Positions 1-6,739 of a DNA stretch of 15,110 bases are shown here, piece after piece. Source of the DNA: Xanthobacteraceae bacterium (lineage in GTDB: Bacteria; Pseudomonadota; Alphaproteobacteria; Rhizobiales; Xanthobacteraceae); contig JASHVC010000120.1 in assembly GCA_030039655.1 (NCBI GenBank), positions 1 through 15,110 on the forward strand. The letters run 5' to 3'. Below the pieces are notes generated by a model that was given only the letters and a program-made list of their open reading frames with translations, was not told the origin of the DNA and made no database searches. Every line of letters starts with the position of its first letter. Position 1 is the stretch's first letter. The position numbers and the translations under genes were made by a program.

Positions 1-555
1 GCGGATATCTTTGCCGACCCAGTCGAACTCCTGCCACGGCTCCGCGCCGTCGATATAGATGTTGGCGCGAAAGCGCAACGGATCAATCACCACGCCCCAT
101 CGCCGCTCCAGACTCCTGACTGTTGCCAGATTGATCAGTGAGATGACATTGTCGGGTTTGTCCATGAAGTGGCCGCCGCGGGAATGTACGAGGAAGGGCG
201 GGCTCGGCAGCGTCGGCAGCAACCGCCAGAACAGGCTCTCTATCTTGGCGTGATCGGCATGATCGGATAGATCTGCGGCTGCGACCTCGCGATTACCTTC
301 CCTGATCGTGAGCCGCATCGTCTCCAAGTCGAGCGAGGTCGCAACCTTCGCTAGGTTCTCGTCCAGCATCAGCATCAGGAACAGGCCCTTTTTGGCCCAT
401 TTCGGGTCCTCGCTGTTGATCGGCGCGCCGGGTCGCGCCAAAGCAAAGATGCGGTCGTCCGGGAATGGCTTGCCGGCGTCGAGCGCCACGCGGGCCAACG
501 GTTGGGCGCTCAGGCCTTTGATCGGATATCGATAGAGCCTTGTGACTTCGATCAT
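1..555 (-). CDS. MOSC domain-containing protein, N-terminal part (3' end outside window)
   Basis: The reading frame stays open from an ATG at 555-553 to the window edge (185 codons, no stop), so the C-terminus is missing. It begins MIEVTRLYRYPIKGLSAQPL, the opening of the MOSC N-terminal beta-barrel domain (YcbX/COG3217-like proteins). The last visible residues (RFRANIYIDGAEPWQEFDW) match the beginning of the MOSC domain proper. MOSC proteins are related to the C-terminal domain of molybdenum cofactor sulfurases; bacterial YcbX-like members act in molybdenum-dependent reduction of N-hydroxylated compounds. The catalytic cysteine expected in the MOSC half lies outside the window, so activity cannot be judged. 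It starts 50 bases after the sigma factor gene on the same strand and may be the last gene of that operon. No strong ribosome binding site is seen; the start rests on the family-typical N-terminus. Confidence 0.85.
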   Translation of the reverse strand, partial: MIEVTRLYRYPIKGLSAQPLARVALDAGKPFPDDRIFALARPGAPINSEDPKWAKKGLFLMLMLDENLAKVATSLDLETMRLTIREGNREVAAADLSDHADHAKIESLFWRLLPTLPSPPFLVHSRGGHFMDKPDNVISLINLATVRSLERRWGVVIDPLRFRANIYIDGAEPWQEFDWVGKDIR

Positions 556-605
556 CGGGCCGCTCGCTGGCCGGCTAATCCTGTGCGCGCCAGATGTCGC
601 CGAAG

Positions 606-1508
606 TCAGTGCCGAACTGGCTCCGTCCCACAGGAAGGCGTTAGTGTGGAAATGGCGCGGAGCTTGTCGGGATTGAGTACCCGATAGACCTTGCTGATCC
701 GGCAGGCGTCAACCTCGAAGCAAAGAACCGACATCGGCCGGGCGCCCACATAGGTCACGATGCCCAGTTCGCTGTTCACCAGCATCATCTTGTCCATGCT
801 GGTTTCGCTACGTTTCTTGGCAATCGCCAGCAACAGCCGCGCGATGCGTTCATTGCCGAAAATCATGTTCAACGCCGCGCGGACTTTACCGCCGCCGTCC
901 GTGACGAGCGTCGCATCCTCCGTCAACAGGCGCATCAGTGCATCGCGGTCAAAATTTCGCGTTGCTTCGATAAATTCAACGATGAGGCGACGGCGCGCTT
1001 CCTGGCTTACCTTAGCGACCGGGCGATGGGTGCGAACGCGCTTGCGGGCGCGGTGCAGCAATTGCCGGCACGCCACAACGGTCTTGCCCAAGATCGCGCC
1101 GATCTCTGCATGGTCGTGGTCGAACACATCGTGCAGCAGAAATGCGACGCGCTCTTGTGGACTGAGCCGTTCCAGCACGACCAACAGTGCGAGTGACAGA
1201 TCGTCGGCCAGATCGACACCGACGTCTGGCGGCAGCGGCTCCGCAATGCACAGAGGTTCTGGCAGCCAGGAGCCCGGATAGGCATTGCGCTCCTGTTGGC
1301 GCGCGCGCATCCGGTCGATGCAAAGCCTAGTGAGAGCTGTCGTCAGCCAGGCGTCGGGCGATCGTATTTCGGCTGCGTCGACGCGATGCCAGCGCAAGTA
1401 AAGCTCCTGCAGCACGTCGTCGGTGTCGCTCACCGAACCGAGCAGCCGATACGCAAGGTTGTGCAGCCGCAAGCGGTTGTTCTCGAAAAGCTGCAAAGCC
1501 CTGGTCAT
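606..1508 (-). CDS. ECF41-family RNA polymerase sigma factor with fused C-terminal SnoaL-like domain
   Basis: This 300-residue ECF sigma factor has region 2 at about residues 7-72 and region 4 at about 105-160, followed by a roughly 130-residue SnoaL/NTF2-like extension. Three signatures of group ECF41 are visible: WLPEP in the linker (81-85), DGGGK (204-208) and NPDKL (279-283). In this group the C-terminal extension replaces a separate anti-sigma factor and controls activity. The ATG at 1508 is chosen because region 2 begins within ten residues, as in the family; an in-frame TTG at 1586 would overlap the upstream gene. A GACGAG stretch lies about a dozen bases before the ATG. It follows the pyridoxamine-phosphate-oxidase-like gene by 44 bases, and the operon is headed by an ECF41-type promoter, so autoregulation is likely. 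The inducing signal is unknown. Confidence 0.95.
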   Translation of the reverse strand: MTRALQLFENNRLRLHNLAYRLLGSVSDTDDVLQELYLRWHRVDAAEIRSPDAWLTTALTRLCIDRMRARQQERNAYPGSWLPEPLCIAEPLPPDVGVDLADDLSLALLVVLERLSPQERVAFLLHDVFDHDHAEIGAILGKTVVACRQLLHRARKRVRTHRPVAKVSQEARRRLIVEFIEATRNFDRDALMRLLTEDATLVTDGGGKVRAALNMIFGNERIARLLLAIAKKRSETSMDKMMLVNSELGIVTYVGARPMSVLCFEVDACRISKVYRVLNPDKLRAISTLTPSCGTEPVRH

Positions 1509-1552
1509 AGGCCGATGCTCGTCAGAGTGTATGTGCCGAACGGTCGGATGAT

Positions 1553-2014
1553 CTATATGCGGCGATACCCATAGCGGTCCATCCAAACCGCCTTGACCTC
1601 ACTTTCAGTGATGCCGGGATTGAGCGTGTAGGCTGGCGACAGCAGCGGCCGCGCCTGCGTGACGCGCACCTTCACGGCAGCATAGACCGGCACGTTAGAC
1701 CCCTCGCGCGCGTGGATGCTGTCGCGGACAAATGCTAACATCTCGCCATCCCGAAAAATTTCCCCGACGCCTTTGAATCGAAATCCGCGCCGGCCGATCT
1801 GGTCGACCGTGTTGATCTCGACATGCGGGTTCGACGCGATGTTTGCCATGGTCTGCGGCGAGGCGATATCGGCAAACACTAGATGATCGTCGTCCCAGAC
1901 GCAGAGCGAGCCTTTAGCCGACAGGTTCGGTGTGCCGTCCGGCGACACGGTCGCAACGAAGCAGAGCTGAATCTCGGGCACGGCGCGCTTCATCGCTTCG
2001 GTCAAGATGCCCAT
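1553..2014 (-). CDS. Pyridoxamine 5'-phosphate oxidase-fold family protein
   Basis: A 153-residue protein with the split-barrel flavin-binding fold. The segment LCFVATVSPDGTPNLSAKGS (about 17-36) is the typical first strands of the family, followed by a hydrophobic strand and TMANIASNPHVEIN (about 55-68), where FMN-binding residues usually lie. Members bind FMN, F420 or haem and many are uncharacterised oxidoreductases. Its length is normal for the small single-domain form. The ATG at 2014 is preceded by GAGAGG six bases upstream, which fixes the start over an in-frame codon further upstream. It begins 10 bases after the stop of the AhpD-like gene and ends 44 bases before the sigma factor, so the three are probably cotranscribed. 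Oxidoreductases with this fold and AhpD-like proteins are usual partners of ECF41 sigma factors, which suggests a redox role. The substrate cannot be told from the sequence. Confidence 0.88.
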   Translation of the reverse strand: MGILTEAMKRAVPEIQLCFVATVSPDGTPNLSAKGSLCVWDDDHLVFADIASPQTMANIASNPHVEINTVDQIGRRGFRFKGVGEIFRDGEMLAFVRDSIHAREGSNVPVYAAVKVRVTQARPLLSPAYTLNPGITESEVKAVWMDRYGYRRI

Positions 2015-2024
2015 GACGCACCTC

Positions 2025-2468
2025 TCATCGTAATGCGGGCGGTCGCCGAAAGCCGATCGCCATCCGGTTCGAGGCATTCATCGTGGCTATCATGAGCGTC
2101 AGGTCGACCAGGTCTTTGTCGTTGAAGTGCTGCCTGACCAGCGCGTAATTCTCTTCCGGAGCATGGCTGGTCGAAATGAGAGTCAGGGCCTCGGCCCAAG
2201 CCAACGCGGCGCGTTCCCGCTCGCTGAATAATGCGGTTTCTGGCCAGGTGACGAGGCAATGGAGGCGCTGCGGTCGTTCGCCGTCTGCGAGCGCTTCATG
2301 GGTATGGAGGTCGACGCAATAGGCGCAGCCGTTGATCTGTGATGTGCGAAGCCAGACGATATGCCGCAAGCCCGGTTCGATTGCCGAGCCTTTGAGGTAG
2401 GCGTTAACTCCAGCCATCTGCCGGATCGCCTCGGGGGCGATCTTCCAATAATCCAATCGTCCGCTCAC
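2025..2468 (-). CDS. Carboxymuconolactone decarboxylase/AhpD-family alkylhydroperoxidase-like protein
   Basis: A 147-residue all-helical AhpD-like protein. It carries the redox motif CxxC-x3-H (C48, C51, H55 in NGCAYCVDLH), characteristic of alkylhydroperoxidase-type members rather than of true decarboxylases, which lack the cysteine pair. The expected role is thiol-based reduction of a peroxide or related electrophile in the cytoplasm. Two adjacent start codons are possible, TTG at 2471 and GTG at 2468. An AAAGGAG sequence lies three bases before the TTG but six before the GTG, so GTG is preferred. It is the first gene of the probable operon, about 70 bases downstream of a matching ECF41 promoter. 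AhpD-like proteins are among the most frequent neighbours of ECF41 sigma factors, so it is likely the main output of this regulon. Confidence 0.92.
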   Translation of the reverse strand: MSGRLDYWKIAPEAIRQMAGVNAYLKGSAIEPGLRHIVWLRTSQINGCAYCVDLHTHEALADGERPQRLHCLVTWPETALFSERERAALAWAEALTLISTSHAPEENYALVRQHFNDKDLVDLTLMIATMNASNRMAIGFRRPPALR

Positions 2469-2540
2469 CAACCGCTCCTTTGATATAACGAGGTTTGATG
2501 TTACTAGGCACGGTCTTGATCGGCGGACCGTTGACCTAAT

Positions 2541-2567
2541 GACGACCCAGAGGGTCGATTCGTGACA
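2541..2567 (-). promoter_or_regulatory. ECF41-type promoter (-35 TGTCACG, 16-base spacer, -10 CGTC)
   Basis: Read on the minus strand, TGTCACG (2567-2561) is followed after exactly 16 bases by CGTC (2544-2541). This matches the TGTCACA-N16-CGTC consensus I recall for ECF41 sigma factors, with one mismatch in the last -35 base. It sits about 70 bases upstream of the GTG of the AhpD-like gene, leaving a 5' leader of roughly 60 bases that ends in AAAGGAG. Since the sigma factor is encoded two genes downstream, the simplest reading is positive autoregulation. Confidence 0.8.
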
Positions 2568-2927
2568 GGGTGCAGCAGATTTTTCTGTGGGGGCAGTGCG
2601 AGCATGGCCGTCCCGGCGACGTACCGGAGGGCGTCAAAGGTCAGCGGTCCCTCTTCAATACGCCGTGTCCAGATTTGCCGCAGAGAAAAAACGCGATTGG
2701 CACTCATCCGGCTTGCTAAACTTTCCGCGATCTGGTCGCGATTGTGTGAGGAGCCGAGATGGTGGGATACGACAGAACGCAGCAATATTGACCAAGAACC
2801 GACAATGCCTCTAATGGCAACCCGCCCGATAAATCCTTTTGAACTGCTTGTCGCTCCACAGGCTCAAGGGTGAAGATAGTGGCTACATCCCGATTCGCGT
2901 GCGCCCTTCTCGCGTGGGATTGGTCAA
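2568..2927. other. Intergenic stretch before the LOG gene; no clear gene
   Basis: This 360-base stretch lies between the divergent ECF41 operon and the LOG-Nudix pair. No protein family is recognisable in any frame. It holds a ten-codon ORF (2759-2791, beginning MVGYDR) with a good AGGAG five bases before its ATG, possibly a truncated gene start or leader. A minus-strand frame (TTG at 2785, stop at 2504) runs over the ECF41 promoter and shows no family signature. The promoter of the LOG gene should be here, but I see no convincing -35/-10 pair. Confidence 0.5.
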
Positions 2928-3509
2928 ATGCGAATATGTGTTTTTTGCGGATCAAGCGCCGGATCTGATCGCGAATATGGAATCGCCGCTGCGGCCGCTG
3001 CACGTACAATTGCGGCAACAGGCGCAACAATTGTTTATGGCGGTGGCCGAGTTGGCCTCATGGGGGTGATCGCAGACGCCGCTATAGGATCAGGCGGTAA
3101 GGTAATTGGCGTCATGCCGCGGTGGCTGGTGGAGCGCGAAATCGCGCACCGCAGTCTAACCGAATTGCATGTCGTCGAAACCATGCACGAACGGAAAACC
3201 AAATTTGCTGAGCTTGCTGATGCGTTCATGGCCCTTCCAGGTGGATCAGGTACTCTGGAAGAGATATTTGAACAATGGACGTGGGCACAGCTTGGACTTC
3301 ACGCCAAGCCCTGCGGCTTTCTCAATATCAATCATTACTTCGATCCGTTGCAGACGATGATTGCCCGGATGGTTCGCGAAGGCTTCCTCCTCGAGTCTTT
3401 CGCCGGAATGGTGGCCTTTTCAGATCAAGTGGAAGCCTTGCTTGCGGGATACCGATCCTACGTTCCACCGGCGCAAAAATGGTCCTCGAACGACTCAGTC
3501 AAACTATGA
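2928..3509 (+). CDS. LOG-family (TIGR00730) nucleotide 5'-monophosphate phosphoribohydrolase
   Basis: A 193-residue Rossmann-fold protein of the family once annotated as lysine decarboxylase. It opens MRICVFCGSSAGS and carries GGGRVGLMG (38-46), MHERK (86-90) and PGGSGTLEE (104-112, the PGGxGTxxE motif). R89, K90 and E112 correspond to the conserved active-site residues. Family members release the free base from (cytokinin) nucleoside 5'-monophosphates, giving ribose 5-phosphate; in bacteria without cytokinin genes they may act in nucleotide salvage or clean-up. The length matches the usual short type I LOG. The ATG at 2928 is chosen because the first beta strand begins immediately; the upstream ribosome binding site is weak. 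Its stop overlaps the start of the Nudix gene (ATGA at 3506-3509). No isopentenyltransferase gene is visible here, so a cytokinin role is only a possibility. Confidence 0.93.
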   Translation: MRICVFCGSSAGSDREYGIAAAAAARTIAATGATIVYGGGRVGLMGVIADAAIGSGGKVIGVMPRWLVEREIAHRSLTELHVVETMHERKTKFAELADAFMALPGGSGTLEEIFEQWTWAQLGLHAKPCGFLNINHYFDPLQTMIARMVREGFLLESFAGMVAFSDQVEALLAGYRSYVPPAQKWSSNDSVKL

Positions 3510-3916
3510 CGACTCAGATTTTGGTTGCCGCAGCGTTAATACAGAATGCAGCTGGCGAGATTCTACTCGTCCGCAAGCGCGGTACAGATTGTTTCATGTT
3601 ACCAGGCGGCAAGATCGAACCTGGCGAGACGCCTGTGCAGACTCTGGGAAGAGAACTTCGCGAAGAGCTCGGAACGACCAGGAGTAGCTTAGAAGCGCGT
3701 TACATTGGCAAGTTCACGGCGGTCGCTGCAAACGAAGCTGGTCACGAGGTTGTGGCACACCTCTCAGCGATTGCTCTCGATGCCGATATCAATCCCGGGG
3801 CTGAAATCGAAGACGCGATCTGGGTGGATGTTCTCAAAGCTCATTCATTTCCACTTGCACCTCTAGTTACGGACGCGGTTCTGCCACTTATCCGCAAGAT
3901 TAGAGGCTCGCGCTGA
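3506..3916 (+). CDS. Nudix hydrolase
   Basis: A 136-residue Nudix-fold pyrophosphohydrolase with a complete Nudix box at about residues 35-57: G35, E41, then R49-E50-L51-R52-E53-E54-L55-G56 (pattern GX5EX7REUXEEXG). The metal-binding glutamates are present; the last hydrophobic position is threonine. Such enzymes cleave nucleoside diphosphates linked to another moiety, with Mg2+ or Mn2+; the substrate cannot be read from the box. The frame is open from 3275, but the ATG at 3506 is preferred because it overlaps the LOG stop codon by one base (ATGA), lacks its own ribosome binding site, and starts at the first strand of the fold. The overlap implies translational coupling with the LOG enzyme. 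A shared pathway is plausible, for example conversion of a di- or triphosphate to a monophosphate that LOG then hydrolyses. Confidence 0.93.
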   Translation: MTTQILVAAALIQNAAGEILLVRKRGTDCFMLPGGKIEPGETPVQTLGRELREELGTTRSSLEARYIGKFTAVAANEAGHEVVAHLSAIALDADINPGAEIEDAIWVDVLKAHSFPLAPLVTDAVLPLIRKIRGSR

Positions 3917-4283
3917 TGCAATCTGATTGTTTCTTGAAGCCATAGGCACAAATAATCTGGCTGCTGATAAAAGCGATGCTTCGCGGAGGCCAACACAACG
4001 CACCGCGGATGCTGCATCTGGTACAGCAGCTCCCAGCACGACGCGTCGTTTCGCACGTGAGCCGGATCGGTCGAAGTTGAGCAGATAGCTGACATCGCTG
4101 GGGATTAGTTCATACCGAGAAAATCTTGCCGTCGCTTTTCTCGACGCGATCGGATAAAAAAACGGGCATACGGGAAATATGACAGAAGCGCATGAATGAC
4201 CCAAAGGCAATATAATGGCTGAACAATCGGCATGATCGACAAAGGCAGTGGTCAATCCTAATTTCGCCAGGCATTGTTCGGCC
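3917..4283 (+). other. Intergenic stretch between Nudix and GNAT genes; one inverted repeat
   Basis: No gene is recognisable in these 367 bases; a long minus-strand open frame across it is antisense to the GNAT start and has no family match. The clearest element is a perfect 8-base inverted repeat, CGAGAAAA at 4116-4123 and TTTTCTCG at 4136-4143, with a 12-base spacer. It is not followed by a T-run, so it is more likely an operator or chance than a terminator. A run of seven A residues follows at about 4157. Confidence 0.5.
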
Positions 4284-4826
4284 ATGTCGAAAGGTCCTTG
4301 TCCACTGTTGGAGACGTTACGCCTCAGGTTGCGATGCGTGGCGCTAAAAGATGCCGCTGAAACATCGTCCCTGATGACTTTGGAAGTGAGTCGCTGGTTA
4401 GCGTCCTGGCCCTTTCCCTTCACCAAGACGATGGCAGAAAAACGCATTCGAGAAATGCGTGCCGCAGCGCTTCAGGCCAATGCGTTACCTTACGCTATCG
4501 TCCTGAAAGAAGGACAAAAGCTCGCCGGATGGGCGATCTTAACCAAAGAGGCCTTTGATCCACGCCGCGGCACTCTGGGTTATTGGTTAGGCCAACCATA
4601 TCAGGGCCTGGGCTTCGCGCGTGAAGCTATTGCCGCCGTTCTATTGGCTGGCTTCGAGCAATTGGATCTAGACGTAATCGAGGCTGGCGCGCAACCGGAG
4701 AATGTTCGTTCATTCGCCGCAATGCGAGCTTGCGGAATGACGGAAGCCCGCGCGCGGATGGTCTATGCTTCGGCCCGCAGTCGCGAGGAATTATGCCTTT
4801 TCCATGAGATCAGTCGATCAACGTAG
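4284..4826 (+). CDS. GNAT family N-acetyltransferase (RimJ/RimL-like)
   Basis: A 180-residue acetyltransferase of the RimJ/RimL-like GNAT type. The N-terminus LLETLRLRLRCVALKDA is the usual first strand and helix. The acetyl-CoA pyrophosphate loop is YQGLGFAREA (about 106-115), and the C-terminal ENxxS...GM signature is present (E139, N140, S143, G151, M152). It transfers acetyl from acetyl-CoA to an amine, which could be a protein N-terminus, a small molecule or an antibiotic; the acceptor is not predictable. ATG at 4284 is chosen over an in-frame GTG at 4248 because it lies closer to the conserved start, though neither has a good ribosome binding site. It is 367 bases from the Nudix gene on the same strand, so an independent promoter is likely. 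Confidence 0.9.
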   Translation: MSKGPCPLLETLRLRLRCVALKDAAETSSLMTLEVSRWLASWPFPFTKTMAEKRIREMRAAALQANALPYAIVLKEGQKLAGWAILTKEAFDPRRGTLGYWLGQPYQGLGFAREAIAAVLLAGFEQLDLDVIEAGAQPENVRSFAAMRACGMTEARARMVYASARSREELCLFHEISRST

Positions 4827-5424
4827 GCGGAACAACCTTGAACGCATCATGCTCTTGGCTGCCGCGATCCGCTTGCCCAGTGCGAGGCCAGCAGGGCTCC
4901 CTGTCGATTGCTCATTAGCGCGGCGTCCGCTCCGTAGCCCTTAGCTGCCGCGCCTACGGGGGGGCCTGTTGCGTCCGCTTTCGGCGGTTATAGCTGCCGC
5001 ACCAGGTAGTGAATGGCGCGGCCGTCCTAACTCGGAAATCGACCATGTGATGCCGACGGGCTCATTTGTCAGATTGCGGCGCTGTGATCGGTTGGTTCAG
5101 AAGGCGAGCGGCTGATGGCTCTCGGACGTGGCATGCTCCTTGTCTTTGGCGCCCATTGCCAGCCTTTATAGCGGACCGGGCAGGAGCACGGCCGGGCCAT
5201 GCCATTAGCGGTCACTGCACGGAACCAGATCGAAGAAGGCCGTCAAACCTCCGCCTGACGTAACTCACCGCCTACCGCACGAGGCGCTATATTCAGTTCC
5301 CGGATCGTGGAACCAGGCAGTCGCCGCCGACGTTTTCTGTGCAGCTTTGCGGGAGATGCTCGCTGTTGTAGGATAAGGCTTTCCGTTGCTCATCGAACCT
5401 AGGACAACCCAGGAGATGCCTCGA
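4827..5424. other. Roughly 600-base stretch without a recognisable gene
   Basis: All six frames are short and none shows a family signature. The stretch contains an imperfect direct repeat of about 30 bases (4923-4951 and 4971-5000) and a run of seven G residues near 4960. The final part carries the ribosome binding site of the signal peptidase gene (AGGAG at 5411-5415). It may be decayed coding sequence, but I could not identify any ancestor. Confidence 0.5.
4923..5000 (+). repeat. Imperfect tandem direct repeat (two copies of about 30 bases)
   Basis: Copy 1 (4923-4951) and copy 2 (4971-5000) both begin with gcgtccgct and both end with agctgccgc. The inner 11-12 bases differ. The copies are 19 bases apart. 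No terminal inverted repeats or transposase are nearby. Confidence 0.55.
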
Positions 5425-5949
5425 ATGAATACCAAGTCAGCGGCTTCTTCGGCTTTCACCGTTGTGGCTTCCATCTTGTGTGTGGTTCTCGTGATGCGGC
5501 CGACTGTTGTCTCTGGCGCCTCGATGATGCCAACCCTTCATGACAAAGATCTTTTGATCGCCTCGCCGCTTGCGGCGCGACTTTTCCAACCGGCTCGCGG
5601 TGACATCGTTACCGTTTGTCTGTCTGCAAATCCGCTGTGTGGCTTTGTATTTTCAGGCGATACACAATACGTGAAGCGGGTCGTTGCCGTGCCTGGCGAT
5701 GTAGTGCGCTACGGCAACTGCAATATTTTTGTCACCACCAGCGCTGGTCAAAGAGTTGAAGATACAGAGCCGACAATGGCGTGTCGTGACTGGGCTGACT
5801 TTAAACAGATTGCACTTCCCGAGGGGAGGTATTTCGTTGCCGGTGATAATCGCGGCAATAGTTTCGATTCGAGAATTTTTGGCCCGGTAAGCAAATCGCA
5901 AATCTATGCGAAAGTGTTGGGAGAGATGCGGTTCACTTGGGCCCGTTAG
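5425..5949 (+). CDS. Signal peptidase I (S26 family), small single-span form
   Basis: A 174-residue membrane-anchored serine protease that would remove signal peptides on the outer face of the inner membrane. One N-terminal membrane segment (about 9-27) is followed by all conserved boxes: SGASMMPTL (30-38, catalytic S33), RGDIV (58-62), YVKRVVAVPGD (82-92, catalytic K84) and GDNRGNSFDSRIFGPV (140-155). It is much shorter than the Escherichia coli enzyme, which has two membrane spans, but near the minimal bacterial size. The ATG at 5425 has AGGAG nine bases upstream; frames opening earlier (TTG 5386, ATG 5416) are less well placed. Four cysteines lie outside the membrane segment (65, 72, 99, 120), unusual for this family and possibly forming disulfides in the periplasm. 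It stands alone, so it is probably an accessory paralogue rather than the housekeeping LepB. Confidence 0.93.
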   Translation: MNTKSAASSAFTVVASILCVVLVMRPTVVSGASMMPTLHDKDLLIASPLAARLFQPARGDIVTVCLSANPLCGFVFSGDTQYVKRVVAVPGDVVRYGNCNIFVTTSAGQRVEDTEPTMACRDWADFKQIALPEGRYFVAGDNRGNSFDSRIFGPVSKSQIYAKVLGEMRFTWAR

Positions 5950-6180
5950 GCCGTGTCGCGCCTTAATTGTCCATCAGCCCAGCATGATCCAGCAGCGCTT
6001 GGTGTCTTGTCGCCGCCGACTATTCCAAAGCTTCGGAATGTCTCTTTCTGGCATGACACCCAAATCGACAGCGGCGGCTCACGTGACGCTATCAGGTGTA
6101 TCGCCGACATCGGTGGGGATCTTTTCCAAAGTTGCCATCGCTCCGATCCCTAGCCTTCGGTTTAATCGCGACCGGTCGAC

Positions 6181-6666
6181 TCACCGTCGCCGTTTGCGCT
6201 CGAATCTGGGGTCGATCACCATTTCGATGTCCGGTCCCTTCGCGCGCTTGCCGCCCTCGTCGACGAGCGCGACCGAAAACTTTTGACCGGTCGATTTCGA
6301 CCGCAGGGTCAAAGGCGAAATCCCTCCTCCCAACCACTTGTCTCCCCATGCGGTCATCGCCATGAACGGCAGGCCGAGCGCCTGTCCCATCCGTGTCAAC
6401 GGGTACTCGATGCGCGCGCGTTGGCCCGCCTCGCGGTACTTGCGGCGCTCCATGATGCCGCTCTCGATTAGGCCGGCCAGCCGGTTGCTGAGCACGCTGC
6501 GCGGCACGTCGATATCCGCCTGGAAGTCGTCGAAACGGCGCAATCCCCAGAACGCCGATCGCAGGATCAGGAGGGTCCACCGGTCGCCGATCAGCTCGAA
6601 GCTCTTAGACAGATTGCAGTCGCGTAGCGATACCGGCGAGCGGCGTCTCAGCGGGGGGGCGGTCAT
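6181..6666 (-). CDS. HxlR-family winged helix-turn-helix transcriptional regulator
   Basis: A 161-residue regulator with the HxlR winged-helix domain at about residues 17-110. It begins with the family signature C17...FELIGDRWTLLILR (about 23-36), continues through the recognition region with FDDFQADIDVPRSVLSNRL (about 45-63), and the wing ends at EYPLTRMGQAL. The conserved early cysteine (C17) is the residue that senses electrophiles or oxidants in YodB-type members, so redox or quinone sensing is possible. A basic C-terminal tail of about 45 residues extends past the usual domain. ATG at 6666 is preferred over the in-frame TTG at 6693. It is divergent from the dienelactone-hydrolase-like gene with only 81 bases between the starts, and probably represses that gene and itself. 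Confidence 0.93.
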   Translation of the reverse strand: MTAPPLRRRSPVSLRDCNLSKSFELIGDRWTLLILRSAFWGLRRFDDFQADIDVPRSVLSNRLAGLIESGIMERRKYREAGQRARIEYPLTRMGQALGLPFMAMTAWGDKWLGGGISPLTLRSKSTGQKFSVALVDEGGKRAKGPDIEMVIDPRFERKRRR

Positions 6667-6696
6667 AGCGGTTCGCGATCTTCTGAGTTGCAAAGA

Positions 6697-6726
6697 TGGA
6701 CCCAGCTGTGCTCCTCAGTCTATAAT
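6697..6726 (+). promoter_or_regulatory. Sigma-70-type promoter for the dienelactone hydrolase gene
   Basis: A perfect TATAAT -10 box lies at 6721-6726. The best -35 is TGGACC at 6697-6702 (four of six matches to TTGACA) with an 18-base spacer. The start codon of the dienelactone-hydrolase-like gene follows at 6748, preceded by AGAGGG at 6735-6740, which implies a very short leader. Confidence 0.55.
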
Positions 6727-6739
6727 CCAGACTCAGAGG
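6713..6739. promoter_or_regulatory. Candidate HxlR operator overlapping the -10 box
   Basis: An imperfect palindrome: CCTCAGTCT (6713-6721), a seven-base centre, then AGACT-CA-GAGG (6729-6739), where the arms pair apart from a two-base bulge. It covers the TATAAT box between the divergent HxlR and dienelactone-hydrolase genes. Binding there would block transcription, which fits HxlR-type repression; assignment to this regulator is inferred from position. Confidence 0.45.

Noticed and set aside
760..1281. 173-codon open frame on the plus strand
   Set aside because: It is antisense to the ECF41 sigma factor, has low-complexity Ser/Arg-rich content and no family signature.
1509..1586. Upstream TTG start for the sigma factor
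   Set aside because: It would add 26 residues not seen in the family and overlap the preceding gene; ATG at 1508 gives the normal N-terminus.
2504..2785. 93-codon minus-strand frame before the ECF41 operon
   Set aside because: TTG start, no ribosome binding site, no family, and it runs through the ECF41 promoter. A decayed gene is possible but unsupported.
3863..4447. 194-codon open frame on the minus strand
   Set aside because: It covers the intergenic stretch and the start of the GNAT gene on the opposite strand and matches no family; no ribosome binding site is seen.
6023..6038. 16-base near-palindrome (TTCCAAAGCTTCGGAA) between the convergent signal peptidase and HxlR genes
   Set aside because: Considered as a bidirectional terminator, but it is not GC-rich, has no loop or T-run, and one base pair is mismatched.
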